Source: an uncultured Pseudomonadota bacterium (lineage in GTDB: Bacteria > Pseudomonadota > Gammaproteobacteria > Ga0077536). From it: a stretch of 36,353 bases of DNA. How positions within the stretch are numbered: the first letter of the stretch is position 1; every line of letters starts with the position of its first letter. Location of the stretch: positions 1 to 36,353 of the forward strand of contig CACJXQ010000019.1 in NCBI GenBank assembly GCA_902597385.1. The letters are read 5' to 3'. The notes under the pieces were generated by a model. It did no database searches. It saw only the letters and a list, made by a program, of their open reading frames with translations, and was not told the origin of the DNA. Below are positions 8,565-17,285 of this stretch, piece by piece. Both the position numbers and the translations under genes were made by a program.

Positions 8565-9497
8565 GAATTTCTACCCCTCCCGAAGATTCTTGTTTATTAC
8601 GGTTTCACGTTATTGGGCCTTATGATCGGAAGTTTTCTTAACGTAATTATTCACAGACTCCCACAGATATCGGACATTCAATATAGATTAATATGTGCCG
8701 AATATATAGAAAATTTTTTTAGGTTTAAAAAAATCAAAGGAAGCTTTAATCAGAAAAGAAAATTTCAAAAAATAAAAACTCACTTTGGTGTTCACCATAA
8801 TGACGACGCCTACAGCCTTTCAACTCCCAGATCCCATTGCCCAAACTGCTTAAGAACTTTGAGTTGGACAGAGAATATTCCAATTATTTCTTTTCTCATA
8901 CTAAAAGGTCACTGTAAAACGTGTAAAACCCCCATAGGCAAAACATATCCACTTGTAGAGTTTATTTCTGCTGCAGGAGCCCTCTATATTTCAACGCGGC
9001 TTTACGTTCCGGTTACTGAAAACCTAGACATTCATCTACTGATGAAGACAGCCGCATTTTGTATTTTCTTCTGGATATGCATTGCTCTTTTAATCATTGA
9101 TATAAGAACACAAACATTACCAGATTTACTTACCTTGAGCCTGATGTGGTTGGGCATAGTTTTAAGCCTCACATCCACAACCGGTTTAGCTCTAGAAAGC
9201 GCTGTCCTTGGGGCGATTTTTGGCTACTCTAGCTTGTGGCTAATTTATAAGACATATAAATTTTTCACCAATAAAGAAGGCATGGGTTATGGTGACTTCA
9301 AGTTAACAGCTGCGATTTGTACATGGATAGGTGTCGAGTCTTTAGCCATACTTCTTCTAATTGCGTCTTTGACAGGTGCTTTTTTTGGCGGGGCTCTACT
9401 TATAACAGGAAAACTTAAACGTGATGAAGCGATGCCTTTTGGTCCTTTCCTGATTCTATCCGGTTTTATTCTAATACATACCAACCTAAGCATTTAA
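8562..9497 (+). CDS. pilD: Prepilin peptidase / N-methyltransferase PilD
   Basis: This polytopic inner-membrane aspartic peptidase cleaves type IV prepilin leader peptides and methylates the new N-terminal residue. Visible hallmarks are GSFLNVIIHRLP at the N-terminus, two CxxC pairs (CPNC and CKTC) forming the cytoplasmic zinc loop, the first catalytic Asp region (IDIRTQTLPD) and the GxGD-type motif GYGDFKL. About seven hydrophobic segments follow. The start is uncertain. The first standard start (TTG 8613) gives 294 residues but cuts into the first membrane helix; starting at ATA 8562 behind a good GGAG gives 311 residues and a full first helix, and I prefer it. The gene lies 44 bp after pilC if started at 8562, and belongs to the pilBCD operon. 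Confidence 0.88.
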   Translation: MEFLPLPKILVYYGFTLLGLMIGSFLNVIIHRLPQISDIQYRLICAEYIENFFRFKKIKGSFNQKRKFQKIKTHFGVHHNDDAYSLSTPRSHCPNCLRTLSWTENIPIISFLILKGHCKTCKTPIGKTYPLVEFISAAGALYISTRLYVPVTENLDIHLLMKTAAFCIFFWICIALLIIDIRTQTLPDLLTLSLMWLGIVLSLTSTTGLALESAVLGAIFGYSSLWLIYKTYKFFTNKEGMGYGDFKLTAAICTWIGVESLAILLLIASLTGAFFGGALLITGKLKRDEAMPFGPFLILSGFILIHTNLSI

Positions 9498-9533
9498 GAA
9501 TTTTTAATGTCACCTTTGGAAGAAACTTACTAA

Positions 9534-10166
9534 ATGGATAAAGAAAACGAACCAATGGGCGATCCTTTTGTGGTTGCAGTAACAGGCGGAATCGCCAGTG
9601 GCAAAACGAGTGTCTGCGAATTGTTCTATAATATTTTTAACATCGAAACTATAGACACAGATACACTTTCAAAAGAAGCGGTTGCTCCAGGAAGCAAATG
9701 TCTAGAGGAAATTATTTCTGTATTTGGAAAAAAGGTAATCGACAATACGAACAATCTCAATCGCCCCTTGATGAGAAAAATTATATTCAAAGATAACTCT
9801 CTTAAACAGAAGTTAGAAAACATTATACATCCAGAAGTGAGAAGACTTGTCGATTTAAAAATTCGAAAAATAAAGGGTAAGTATTGCCTACTCGGCATTC
9901 CCCTACTGTACAGCAAAACTCAAGATTCGCGGATAAAAAGAATTCTAGTGATCGACTGTGAGGAACATATTCAAATCCAAAGAGCCATGGCTAGAGACAA
10001 TCTTAACAAAGAGGATATTGAACGAGTCATATCATCTCAGGCCAATCGAAAGCAACGGCTTACCTTAGCCGACGATATTATTAACAATCAAGGAACTCTA
10101 ACAGAGTTGAAAGAGAACATCGTAGCATTACATAAGCTGTATTCAGCTTTGAGTGAAAAGCGATGA
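9534..10166 (+). CDS. coaE: Dephospho-CoA kinase CoaE
   Basis: The 210-residue P-loop kinase carries Walker A GGIASGKT (18-25, K24) and the DTDTLSKEAV segment of the CoA-binding region. It also has LNRPLMRKIIF, HPEVRRLV and the lid region RDNLNKEDIERVISSQ, all typical of CoaE. It phosphorylates the 3'-hydroxyl of dephospho-CoA, the last step of coenzyme A synthesis, in the cytoplasm. It follows pilD by 36 bp, and its TGA overlaps the ATG of zapD as ATGA at 10163-10166. The pilD-coaE-zapD order is a conserved gammaproteobacterial neighbourhood; no functional link between pili and CoA is implied. Confidence 0.95.
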   Translation: MDKENEPMGDPFVVAVTGGIASGKTSVCELFYNIFNIETIDTDTLSKEAVAPGSKCLEEIISVFGKKVIDNTNNLNRPLMRKIIFKDNSLKQKLENIIHPEVRRLVDLKIRKIKGKYCLLGIPLLYSKTQDSRIKRILVIDCEEHIQIQRAMARDNLNKEDIERVISSQANRKQRLTLADDIINNQGTLTELKENIVALHKLYSALSEKR

Positions 10167-10927
10167 CAGTAATATACGAGCATCCGATAACGGAGCATGC
10201 CAAGTGGCTGAAAAAAATTGAGGTAACTTATTCAAAAATAGAAAGTCTAATAAAATCACGAAAGCAACATGTGTTTGCAAATATAATATTTCTTATAATC
10301 GAATTAGAGACACTAGTAAGCGGACAGGAGAACCGAATAGATATACAGAAGGTTCTAAATAAAAAAAGGAACTTTCTAGTGAGTCTCACATCCAATCCTG
10401 AAGTCAATTACGAAATTCTGGAAAAGACTCTCGAAGAGCTGGAGGAAGCAGACAAACGCCTGCGATATCTCGAGGTTCCGCCAGGGAATAACCTTCAAAA
10501 AGATCATTTTATTCAGTTAGTAAAGTGCAAATATAATATTAAGGGGCCTCTCTACGACTTCGAGCTTCCTCATCTAAATTACTGGGGCCATAAAGAAACG
10601 GAACTTCAGCTAGATAGAATAGAATTTTGGCTAGAGGATTTAATCCCCATTGTAAAAACTGCAGAGCTGATATTACGAATATCTAGAAAAAGCGGGCAAA
10701 AAAATATTTGTACAGCCGAATACGGTTTTTATCAATATGTGAACGAAAAACAAACTAACCTGGATTTGATACAAATTAAGGTCCATCCAAATCTGCAGGA
10801 ATTTCCAGAGATTACTGGAAATAAGCACAAATTTTTAATTCGGTTTTTAGAAGAAAAAAGCACTCAGTTAAAGCCACTGCAAGCCACGAAATCGATTATG
10901 TTTCAATTATTTTTGATAACCCTGTAG
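10163..10927 (+). CDS. zapD: Cell division protein ZapD (DUF1342)
   Basis: The 254-residue protein matches the ZapD/YacF family in length (E. coli 247), in its N-terminal YEHPITEHAKWLKKIE segment (family pattern YEHPLNERxRxxLRLE) and in its position after coaE. It also has a helical N-terminal half and a more beta-rich C-terminal half containing YYQ/YEFYQYV-like residues. ZapD binds the C-terminal tail of FtsZ and cross-links protofilaments in the cytoplasmic Z ring. Here ftsZ itself lies about 8 kb away on the other strand and keeps the conserved tail. The small yacG gene that follows zapD in many relatives is missing; only 8 bp separate the zapD stop from the stop of the convergent Nudix gene. 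Confidence 0.88.
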   Translation: MTVIYEHPITEHAKWLKKIEVTYSKIESLIKSRKQHVFANIIFLIIELETLVSGQENRIDIQKVLNKKRNFLVSLTSNPEVNYEILEKTLEELEEADKRLRYLEVPPGNNLQKDHFIQLVKCKYNIKGPLYDFELPHLNYWGHKETELQLDRIEFWLEDLIPIVKTAELILRISRKSGQKNICTAEYGFYQYVNEKQTNLDLIQIKVHPNLQEFPEITGNKHKFLIRFLEEKSTQLKPLQATKSIMFQLFLITL

Positions 10928-10935
10928 CACCAATT

Positions 10936-11925
10936 TCAAATGTAATCGAGATAGGGAAGAGATCTGTCGACCTCCCGAAGATAATCTGCACGATCTTCAC
11001 AGTGCCATAGAGAGCTTTGGACAGCAATACCTTGGCAACCAATTTGCCTCGCGGAAACAACATCTAAGCAAGAGAGACCTCCTAAAGCAAAGACGGGCAC
11101 AGAACTTCTTTCCACCATTTCATGAAGCCTACTCCAGCCTAAAGGTGCTCTATCTGGATGAGTTCTTGTACGTTTGATTGGAGACAAATAAACAAAATCG
11201 ACGCCAATCCGCAAGGCATGTTCCAATTCCGCGACATCGTGGCATGAGGTGCTGAGAAGATCGCTTTTGGAAATTGGCCGATCAGTGTATTTAGCAGCTT
11301 CTGATTGACTCAAGTGGAGTCCTTGAAAAAGGGATGAATTAAAATAGGAAACCTTACCGTTAAGCATAAGAATCACTCCCAGTGCTCTCAATTGAGCATC
11401 CATTCTGACTGCAATTTGCTCTATCTTGTTATAGTCAGCTATGTGAGGGCGAAGCTGAATCAACTTAACTCCACTTCTAGCAATCCTCAGGATTCCTTCG
11501 ATATATTCATCAACACCGTTTAGTAGCGGAGGAGTCACAAATGCTAGAGTTGGCAGTGTAATCGCAATATTTATAGAGGTGTTGTAAAGAGGAAAGGAAT
11601 AACCAAAGATTGCATCCTTACTTATCCATTTAGTTTCCTGCCCCTCTTTCCCTTCAGGGAAACCGGACCAATTTAATACCTCGAAAACATCTAAACTCAG
11701 AAGACCTTCCTCTAATTTTTTGGTAACGTTAATTAGAGGACGTGCAGAAATAACTGATATTCCGATTTCTTCTTTTAGCTCCCTCCTTAATGTATCAAAG
11801 TTAGTCTCTCCAGGCTCGTTTTTACCTCCGGGGAGCTCCCACTCCCCTCCTAGGCCATCCCGTCGTTTTCTTCGCGAGATAAGGACCATATCCTCTTTTA
11901 CCAATACACCTAAAACTGCTGACAA
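10936..11925 (-). CDS. Nudix hydrolase fused to a thiamine-phosphate-synthase-like domain (MutT-like)
   Basis: The 329-residue protein has a complete Nudix box (G34 x5 E40 x7 REL KEEIG at 48-55) within a MutT-like domain (about 1-125). A TIM-barrel-like domain related to ThiE/TenI follows (about 127-320, with LIQLRPH, GLHLSQSE, VYLSPI and PVFALGG). Fusions of this type replace stand-alone mutT in pseudomonads and relatives. The Nudix half probably sanitises oxidised nucleotides such as 8-oxo-dGTP. The C-terminal half has lost several ThiE substrate-binding signatures, so thiamin synthesis is doubtful. The start is TTG, preceded by GAGGGG at a 9-base spacing, with an in-frame stop a few codons upstream. 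It lies 46 bp downstream of argJ and is probably the last gene of the secA-argJ unit. Confidence 0.88.
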   Translation of the reverse strand: MSAVLGVLVKEDMVLISRRKRRDGLGGEWELPGGKNEPGETNFDTLRRELKEEIGISVISARPLINVTKKLEEGLLSLDVFEVLNWSGFPEGKEGQETKWISKDAIFGYSFPLYNTSINIAITLPTLAFVTPPLLNGVDEYIEGILRIARSGVKLIQLRPHIADYNKIEQIAVRMDAQLRALGVILMLNGKVSYFNSSLFQGLHLSQSEAAKYTDRPISKSDLLSTSCHDVAELEHALRIGVDFVYLSPIKRTRTHPDRAPLGWSRLHEMVERSSVPVFALGGLSCLDVVSARQIGCQGIAVQSSLWHCEDRADYLREVDRSLPYLDYI

Positions 11926-11971
11926 ATCGTATTTCCCCTCAAGAGCAAGTTGGTCTGACTAAGTAAAAACT

Positions 11972-13237
11972 TCAACTTCGATACTCCGAATTAATACGAA
12001 CGTAGTCGTACGACAAATCACAAGTCCATACTGTCGTATCACATTCTCCATTATTCAGATCAACTCGGATGGAGAACTCTTTGTTCTTCATAACTGAAGC
12101 CACTTTTTCTTCTTGATAATGAGCATCGAGAGCACCCCTACTTGCCACCTTATGTTCACCAACAAATAAATCCACTTTGTTAAAATCTAATTCCTGAACT
12201 CCAGAAGCACCGACAGCAGACAGAATTCGACCCCAATTAGGATCCTCCGCAAATAGGGCTGTTTTCACCAATGAAGACTCTGCGACTGAATAAGCCACCA
12301 AAGCAGCCTCATCATCGGTCTTAGCTCCGGCAACCTCCACCGATACCAATTTACTAGCGCCTTCACCATCTCTGACAATATCTTTTGCAAGCTCGGAGCA
12401 AATCTCATCAATACCTAGTAGTAGCGGTAAATACCTAGGGTCGCCTTCGGTGGTTATTTTGTCGGATCCAGTTCTGCCTGTAGCAATAAAAACGACTGCA
12501 TCATTCGTGGAGGTTTCCCCATCTACAGTTATTCGGTTAAAGCTTGACCGCAAGACGGTTTGACCAATCTTTTTTAAAAGAGATTCAGAAACACTAGCAT
12601 CTGTCGCTATGTAGGCTAACATCGTAGCCATATCCGGCCTAATCATTCCGCTCCCCTTACATATGCCGGTAACCGTATGAATGTCGTTCCCCAATGTGAA
12701 TTTCTTAGAACGAACCTTTGGAAATGTATCAGTAGTCATTATGGCTTCGGCTGCCTCTATCCATCCCTCATCAGTCACGCCGTAGAGAGCTTTTGGAATG
12801 TGCTTTACTATCAAACTATAGTCTAGCTCTTCACCTATCACCCCTGTCGAAAATGGCAATACATTTTCGAATTCGCAGCCAGCCTCAGCAGCTAATGACT
12901 CGCAAATCCTACTAGCGGCTGTCAAGCCATTTTCACCTGTACCTGCATTGGCGTTACCAGAATTAATAATTAAGTAAAGAGCCTCATTCTTTTCTCTATT
13001 TCGCTTTGCGATTTCAATGGGGGCAGCAGCAAACTTATTTTTAGTGAAAAAACAACTAGTGTTACTACCCGGACTTATGGCAAAAATTGCTAGATCCTTC
13101 CGCTCCTTATATCGCAAACCGGTGGCAGCGGTTCCAACCTGCACACCTTCTATCGGGAAGATAAGATCTCGTTTTTCATCTACTTTTACTTTATATTTTT
13201 TCAGAACATCATCCTCTTCGCAAAAGTGTACTGCCAC
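11972..13237 (-). CDS. argJ: Bifunctional glutamate N-acetyltransferase / N-acetylornithine transacetylase ArgJ
   Basis: The 421-residue precursor belongs to the Ntn-hydrolase-like ArgJ family. The self-cleavage site is clear: GSGMIRPDMATML, with cleavage expected between Ala204 and Thr205, which gives alpha and beta chains and makes Thr205 the nucleophile. INSGNANAGTGENG and the DGETSTNDAV segment are also characteristic. ArgJ recycles the acetyl group from N-acetylornithine to glutamate in the arginine pathway; in bifunctional forms it also uses acetyl-CoA. Whether this copy is bifunctional cannot be read from sequence. It starts at GTG 13237, 4 bases after the secA stop, and the N-terminal MAV matches relatives. 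The usual PNMATML is PDMATML here. Confidence 0.95.
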   Translation of the reverse strand: MAVHFCEEDDVLKKYKVKVDEKRDLIFPIEGVQVGTAATGLRYKERKDLAIFAISPGSNTSCFFTKNKFAAAPIEIAKRNREKNEALYLIINSGNANAGTGENGLTAASRICESLAAEAGCEFENVLPFSTGVIGEELDYSLIVKHIPKALYGVTDEGWIEAAEAIMTTDTFPKVRSKKFTLGNDIHTVTGICKGSGMIRPDMATMLAYIATDASVSESLLKKIGQTVLRSSFNRITVDGETSTNDAVVFIATGRTGSDKITTEGDPRYLPLLLGIDEICSELAKDIVRDGEGASKLVSVEVAGAKTDDEAALVAYSVAESSLVKTALFAEDPNWGRILSAVGASGVQELDFNKVDLFVGEHKVASRGALDAHYQEEKVASVMKNKEFSIRVDLNNGECDTTVWTCDLSYDYVRINSEYRS

Positions 13238-13241
13238 GTAA

Positions 13242-15863
13242 TTACTTATTCTTTTTACGCTTTTTCCTTTGCTCTTTTCTTTTATTCTTGGTCGAGCTAT
13301 CCAAACTAGACGCCTTTTTAGCCAGGGCTCTTGAGGATGGTTCTGGCGCCTTTGGAACGTCAGTTTCCTTCGTTATTTCTACCCTTAGTAATATACCAAC
13401 AACGTCCCGCATAATTTTAGATAACATCTCAGAGAAATACTCAAAAGCCTCTCTCTTATACTCTTGCTTTGGATTTTTTTGGGCAAATCCACGCAGGTGG
13501 ATTCCTTGCCTGAGATAGTCCATAGCCGCCAGGTGATCTTTCCAATGGGAATCCAATACCTGTAGCATGACGTTTTTCTCAAATGTCCGCATAATGTTAG
13601 AACCGGCCAAAGATTCCTTTTGAGCGTATTTTGAGTCTAAGAGACTCTTGGTATGTTGCTTAATAGTGTTTTCATCAGCATCCTCATGCTCCTCCACCCA
13701 CGCCACTAAACTGAAGGAGAGTCCAAATTCATTCCGAAGATGTCGTTCCAATCCAGGAACATCCCAATCTTCCTCGAAACTTTCAGGTGGTATATAATGG
13801 TCTAGCACTTCTGCCACAACGTCACCCCGAATTTCGGCAATGTTACTTGAAACATCTAAAGCTTCCATAAGCTCTCGGCGCTGCTCATAAATATGCTGTC
13901 GTTGATCATTGGCCACATCATCATATTCTAATAATTGCTTTCTAATATCGAAGTTCCTACCCTCTACTTTTCTTTGCGCATTCTCAATTGCTTTGGTAAC
14001 CCAAGGGTGCTCGATTGCTTCCCCCTCTTTCATTCCAGCTATCTGCATGTATTTCACCATCTTTTCAGAAGCGAAAATTCTGATTAGATTATCCTCTAGG
14101 GAGAGAAAAAAGCGACTAGACCCGGGATCGCCTTGTCTACCCGACCGTCCACGCAACTGATTGTCGATTCTTCTAGATTCATGACGTTCAGTACCGATTA
14201 TATGAAGACCGCCATTTTTAATTACTTCTTTATTTCTTCTCTCCCAATCAGACAGCTTATTATCTGAATGCACATTTTTATCTGTTACAACCTCAGATTC
14301 ATTACTTCCTCCTAGAACAATATCCGTACCTCTGCCAGCCATGTTAGTGGCGACAGTTATCGCTCCAGGACGACCAGCATTTGCTATGATATTGGCCTCC
14401 TTTTCGTGAAATTTGGCATTTAAGACTGAATGTTTAATCCCTTTATTCTTAAGTAACTTACTAAGATATTCCGAGGTCTCAATTGAAGTTGTACCCACTA
14501 AGACAGGCTGCCCCCGCTCTGAGCAATCTTTCACGTCTTCGATTATTGCATCAAATTTCTCTTTAGTTGATAAGTAAATCAAATCTCCATGATCAATCCT
14601 AAGCATAGGCCGATGGGTTGGTATTACTACAACCTCAAGACCATATATTTCCTGGAATTCATAGGCTTCTGTATCTGCAGTTCCTGTCATTCCAGATAAT
14701 TTGGTGTATTGTCGAAAATAATTTTGATACGTAATGGTGGCGAGTGTTTGGTTTTCTGCTTGAATCTTTAATCCTTCTTTTGCCTCTATAGCTTGATGCA
14801 AACCTTCTGACCAACGACGACCAGGCATAGTGCGTCCGGTAAACTCATCTACAATCACAATACTTCCGCCCTTAACCACATAATCCGTATTTTTTTTGAA
14901 TAATTTATTCGCTCTAATTGCAGCATTAACGTATTGCATTAGAGAAACATTGTTGGCGCTATACAGACTTTCACCATCAACAAGTAGTTTTTCCTTGACT
15001 AATAACTTCTCAACACTTTCATGCCCATCTTCGGTGAGGTTCACTTGTTTGGCTTTTTCATCGACAGAATAATCACCCTCTCCTTCCTCTGATTCCTGGG
15101 AACTTAGGAAAGGTATTATTTTATTCACGGCCCGATAGATCTCGCTTTTATCATCAGCTGGGCCCGAAATTATCAAGGGCGTTCTCGCCTCATCGATTAA
15201 TATAGAATCCACTTCATCGACAATTGCGAAAGCTAAGTCCCTTTGCACCCTTTGTTCGGCAGAGAAAGCCATATTATCCCTTAGATAATCAAACCCAAAT
15301 TCATTATTAGTCCCATAGGTAATATCACAACCGTATGCTTTTTGACGATCAGAAGGATCCATGTCATTCAATAAGACACCCACTGAAATACCCAACGCTT
15401 CAAAGATCGCTCCCATCCATTCTGAATCTCGACGTGCCAAATAATCATTCACAGTAATAACGTGGACAGGATTTCCACTCAGGCTATTTAGATAGGCCGG
15501 CAAAGTAGCTACTAGCGTCTTACCTTCACCAGTTTTCATCTCTGCTATTTTCCCTTGATGCAAAACAATGCCACCCACTAATTGAACATCAAAATGCCGC
15601 ATCCCAAGGACTCTTCTACTCACTTCTCTAACCAAGGCAAAGGATTCTGGCAGCAAATCATCTAAGGTCTCCCCACCTGCATAACGCTCTTTGAATTCTG
15701 ACGTTTTTTGCTTCACAGCAAGTTCATCAAGGTGCGAGAAGCCTTTTTCTAGAGAATTGATATCCTCTACTGATTTCAGGTAATTTTTGAGCAAACGCTC
15801 ATTCCGACTGCCAAATACGGATTTCAAAAATCCTAGGGGATTATTTGATAAAAACTTTCTCAT
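13242..15863 (-). CDS. secA: Preprotein translocase ATPase SecA
   Basis: This 873-residue DEAD-type motor has Walker A TGEGKT (111-116, K115), the [13 protein letters not shown] segment and [17 protein letters not shown]. It also has the preprotein cross-linking region with [27 protein letters not shown] (about 340-366) and a second RecA domain with [10 protein letters not shown] and the [13 protein letters not shown] motif. SecA drives unfolded preproteins through SecYEG. The C-terminus differs from most proteobacterial SecAs: the zinc-binding CPCGSGKKYKxCHG tail that contacts SecB is absent, and the protein ends in a Lys/Arg-rich stretch. Sequence equivalent to the usual N-terminus begins near residue 13, where an in-frame TTG (15827) is an alternative start. 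The ATG at 15863 has a poor ribosome binding site. argJ follows after 4 bp. Confidence 0.96.
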   Translation of the reverse strand: MRKFLSNNPLGFLKSVFGSRNERLLKNYLKSVEDINSLEKGFSHLDELAVKQKTSEFKERYAGGETLDDLLPESFALVREVSRRVLGMRHFDVQLVGGIVLHQGKIAEMKTGEGKTLVATLPAYLNSLSGNPVHVITVNDYLARRDSEWMGAIFEALGISVGVLLNDMDPSDRQKAYGCDITYGTNNEFGFDYLRDNMAFSAEQRVQRDLAFAIVDEVDSILIDEARTPLIISGPADDKSEIYRAVNKIIPFLSSQESEEGEGDYSVDEKAKQVNLTEDGHESVEKLLVKEKLLVDGESLYSANNVSLMQYVNAAIRANKLFKKNTDYVVKGGSIVIVDEFTGRTMPGRRWSEGLHQAIEAKEGLKIQAENQTLATITYQNYFRQYTKLSGMTGTADTEAYEFQEIYGLEVVVIPTHRPMLRIDHGDLIYLSTKEKFDAIIEDVKDCSERGQPVLVGTTSIETSEYLSKLLKNKGIKHSVLNAKFHEKEANIIANAGRPGAITVATNMAGRGTDIVLGGSNESEVVTDKNVHSDNKLSDWERRNKEVIKNGGLHIIGTERHESRRIDNQLRGRSGRQGDPGSSRFFLSLEDNLIRIFASEKMVKYMQIAGMKEGEAIEHPWVTKAIENAQRKVEGRNFDIRKQLLEYDDVANDQRQHIYEQRRELMEALDVSSNIAEIRGDVVAEVLDHYIPPESFEEDWDVPGLERHLRNEFGLSFSLVAWVEEHEDADENTIKQHTKSLLDSKYAQKESLAGSNIMRTFEKNVMLQVLDSHWKDHLAAMDYLRQGIHLRGFAQKNPKQEYKREAFEYFSEMLSKIMRDVVGILLRVEITKETDVPKAPEPSSRALAKKASSLDSSTKNKRKEQRKKRKKNK

Positions 15864-15898
15864 CTTATGGATATTGATAAATCCTTGGTTAGTTCTTA

Positions 15899-15952
15899 TT
15901 AAGCCATTGTTAAAATGGCAAAACGATTTGGGAAGAAAATCTTCGCAATCAT
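15899..15952 (-). CDS. Possible 17-codon leader peptide upstream of secA
   Basis: In the 97-bp gap between the M23 peptidase gene and secA, an ATG at 15952 opens a 17-codon frame ending in TAA at 15899-15901. It encodes [17 protein letters not shown]. An AAGG, overlapping the stop codon of the upstream gene, lies 6 bases before the ATG. The frame ends 35 bases before the secA ATG and covers an inverted repeat. Enterobacteria carry secM at this place, but there is no FxxxxWIxxxxGIRAGP-like arrest motif here and the peptide is far shorter. An open frame of this size can occur by chance; translation is unproven. Confidence 0.25.
   Translation of the reverse strand: MIAKIFFPNRFAILTMA
15903..15919 (-). 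repeat. Inverted repeat in the secA leader
   Basis: GCCATT and AATGGC form a 6-bp stem around a 5-base loop. On the secA transcript the hairpin lies 39 bases before the ATG at 15863 and overlaps the end of the 17-codon open frame. It is not followed by a T-run, so it does not look like an intrinsic terminator. A role in secA translation control is only a suggestion. Confidence 0.35.
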
Positions 15953-15960
15953 AAAGAGCC

Positions 15961-16887
15961 TTAGTTATGCTTTTCTATGAATTTCTTCGGATCGACTGGT
16001 TTATCTTTGTAAATCACTTCAAAATGAACATGTGGTCCTGTCGACATTCCGGTCGAACCAAGCAAGGCAATGGCTTCGCCCTTAGTTACTTTTTGCCCCA
16101 GAGCAGCCAAGTTTTCCTTATTATGAGCGTAGCGAGTGAGGTAACCGCTTCCATGATTTATTTCCACCATATTACCGTATCCCCACCTGCTTCCAGACCA
16201 TGTAACCACCCCTGATGCAACCGCCCTGACGAAAGTATTAGCCTTTCCAGCAAAATCGATTCCATTATGGAATTCTCGTCTTCCGCTTATCGGGTGAATC
16301 CTATAACCATAAGTAGAGGAAATCCACCCGTTTCTTACTGGCTTCCCGATAGGTTCTACTGCCTCCTGAAGTTGTTTCTCGGCCAAAAATGATTCAAGTA
16401 AAGTAAGTTTACCGTGCCTTAAATCAATTTCTTCTTCTAAGGCTGTAATATCAGCTAGTAGACCGGCCCACTCTAGTCGATCGACAGTACCCTCAATTGG
16501 ACCACCGCTTGGGGTAGGATCTCCAAAAGAAAATTCAGCTGGATCAAGGCGGCTAGATTGCGCAACGCGCTCCGCTACAGCATCAAGTCGACTCAAATAA
16601 CCGTGCAAACGGGCGGCAGATGCCGAAAAAGCTACCAAATCAGCATCCATATCTTTCTTCAACTCATTTAGGAAGTCTCGCTGCTGCTGAATCTCAAGTC
16701 GAAGGACCCCCGGTTCCTGCGCAAAACCGTGGTGGAGTCCTAAATTATACCCCCAATATCCTGACAAACCGAGAACAGAAACAAAAAATACAAAGACAGC
16801 ACCAAACCAACCGCGATGAAGCCTTATTTGATTTTTCAATCCAGCTGACTGGGAAACAATAAGGAGATCCAACTTAGGATCCTTCAA
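15961..16887 (-). CDS. Membrane-anchored M23 (LytM-type) peptidoglycan endopeptidase
   Basis: The 308-residue protein has a short cytoplasmic N-terminus, one membrane helix (about 28-47) and a periplasmic coiled-coil-like region (about 62-175, leucine- and glutamate-rich). It ends in a C-terminal M23/LytM domain. The zinc and catalytic residues look complete: His207 and Asp211 in HNGIDF, His255 in YAHN, and HVHFE with His286 and His288. It is therefore probably an active D,D-endopeptidase cutting peptide cross-links, unlike the degenerate EnvC/NlpD activators. Its place between lpxC and secA matches pseudomonads. The start is TTG 16887 with no good ribosome binding site; no ATG is available in frame. 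Substrate and role in division or growth are inferred. Confidence 0.88.
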   Translation of the reverse strand: MKDPKLDLLIVSQSAGLKNQIRLHRGWFGAVFVFFVSVLGLSGYWGYNLGLHHGFAQEPGVLRLEIQQQRDFLNELKKDMDADLVAFSASAARLHGYLSRLDAVAERVAQSSRLDPAEFSFGDPTPSGGPIEGTVDRLEWAGLLADITALEEEIDLRHGKLTLLESFLAEKQLQEAVEPIGKPVRNGWISSTYGYRIHPISGRREFHNGIDFAGKANTFVRAVASGVVTWSGSRWGYGNMVEINHGSGYLTRYAHNKENLAALGQKVTKGEAIALLGSTGMSTGPHVHFEVIYKDKPVDPKKFIEKHN

Positions 16888-16902
16888 AATGTGGCAAAAT
16901 GA

Positions 16903-16908
16903 TATAAT
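16903..16908 (+). promoter_or_regulatory. Candidate -10 element for dciA
   Basis: A perfect TATAAT lies between the divergent starts of the M23 peptidase gene and dciA. Transcription from it would begin near 16915, upstream of the ATG at 16940 but downstream of the more distal ATG at 16889. No good -35 hexamer stands 16-18 bp upstream, so the call is tentative. Confidence 0.35.
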
Positions 16909-16939
16909 TATCCATCAGGTAATATTAACGCAAATCGCA

Positions 16940-17260
16940 ATGGCTGGCCCAGAAAAAATTAAAAGTATTTTAAAGAACTTAGCAGGCATCGACTCTCTCG
17001 CTAAGATCGCCAAAACAAATTATGAATTAGAACAAATTTTGTCTGGAACGATTCCACCTGAAATAGAAGAAGATGTATGTTTTGGACACTTTGAGGATAA
17101 AACAATCACGCTCCTGGTAAGTAGTTCAGTAGTCGCGACAAAGGTTCGATTTTTAAGTCCCGAAATACTTAGAGAAGCTCAGAATAGAGCACCAAACCAC
17201 GATATCCAAGGAATTGAAATAAAAATCTCCTTGAACAAATTAGACTTGAACCGCGAATAA
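16940..17260 (+). CDS. dciA: DUF721 / DciA-like protein
   Basis: The 106-residue product (123 if started at 16889) matches the DUF721 pattern: a helical N-terminal half (KIKSILKN...LAKIAKTNYELEQIL), an IPPEI hinge, and a KH-like core with TITLLVSSSVVATKVRFLSPEIL and a final IEIKI strand. DciA proteins load the replicative helicase DnaB in bacteria without DnaC. Family membership is fairly clear, while the replication role is carried over from characterised homologues. I prefer the start at 16940 because a TATAAT lies just upstream of it and the protein then begins at the conserved helix. It is the only plus-strand gene in this part of the window, divergent from the M23 gene and convergent with lpxC (25-bp gap). 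Confidence 0.8.
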   Translation: MAGPEKIKSILKNLAGIDSLAKIAKTNYELEQILSGTIPPEIEEDVCFGHFEDKTITLLVSSSVVATKVRFLSPEILREAQNRAPNHDIQGIEIKISLNKLDLNRE

Positions 17261-17285
17261 CCGTCACTTTGGCAATTTAGAATTT

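Noticed and set aside
15899-15952. SecM homologue upstream of secA
   Set aside because: The open frame is only 17 codons, has no signal peptide and no SecM arrest motif, so it is reported only as a possible leader peptide.
16889-16939. 17-residue N-terminal extension of DciA
   Set aside because: A TATAAT lies inside the extension and the family-like part begins at ATG 16940; the extension is not excluded but is less likely.
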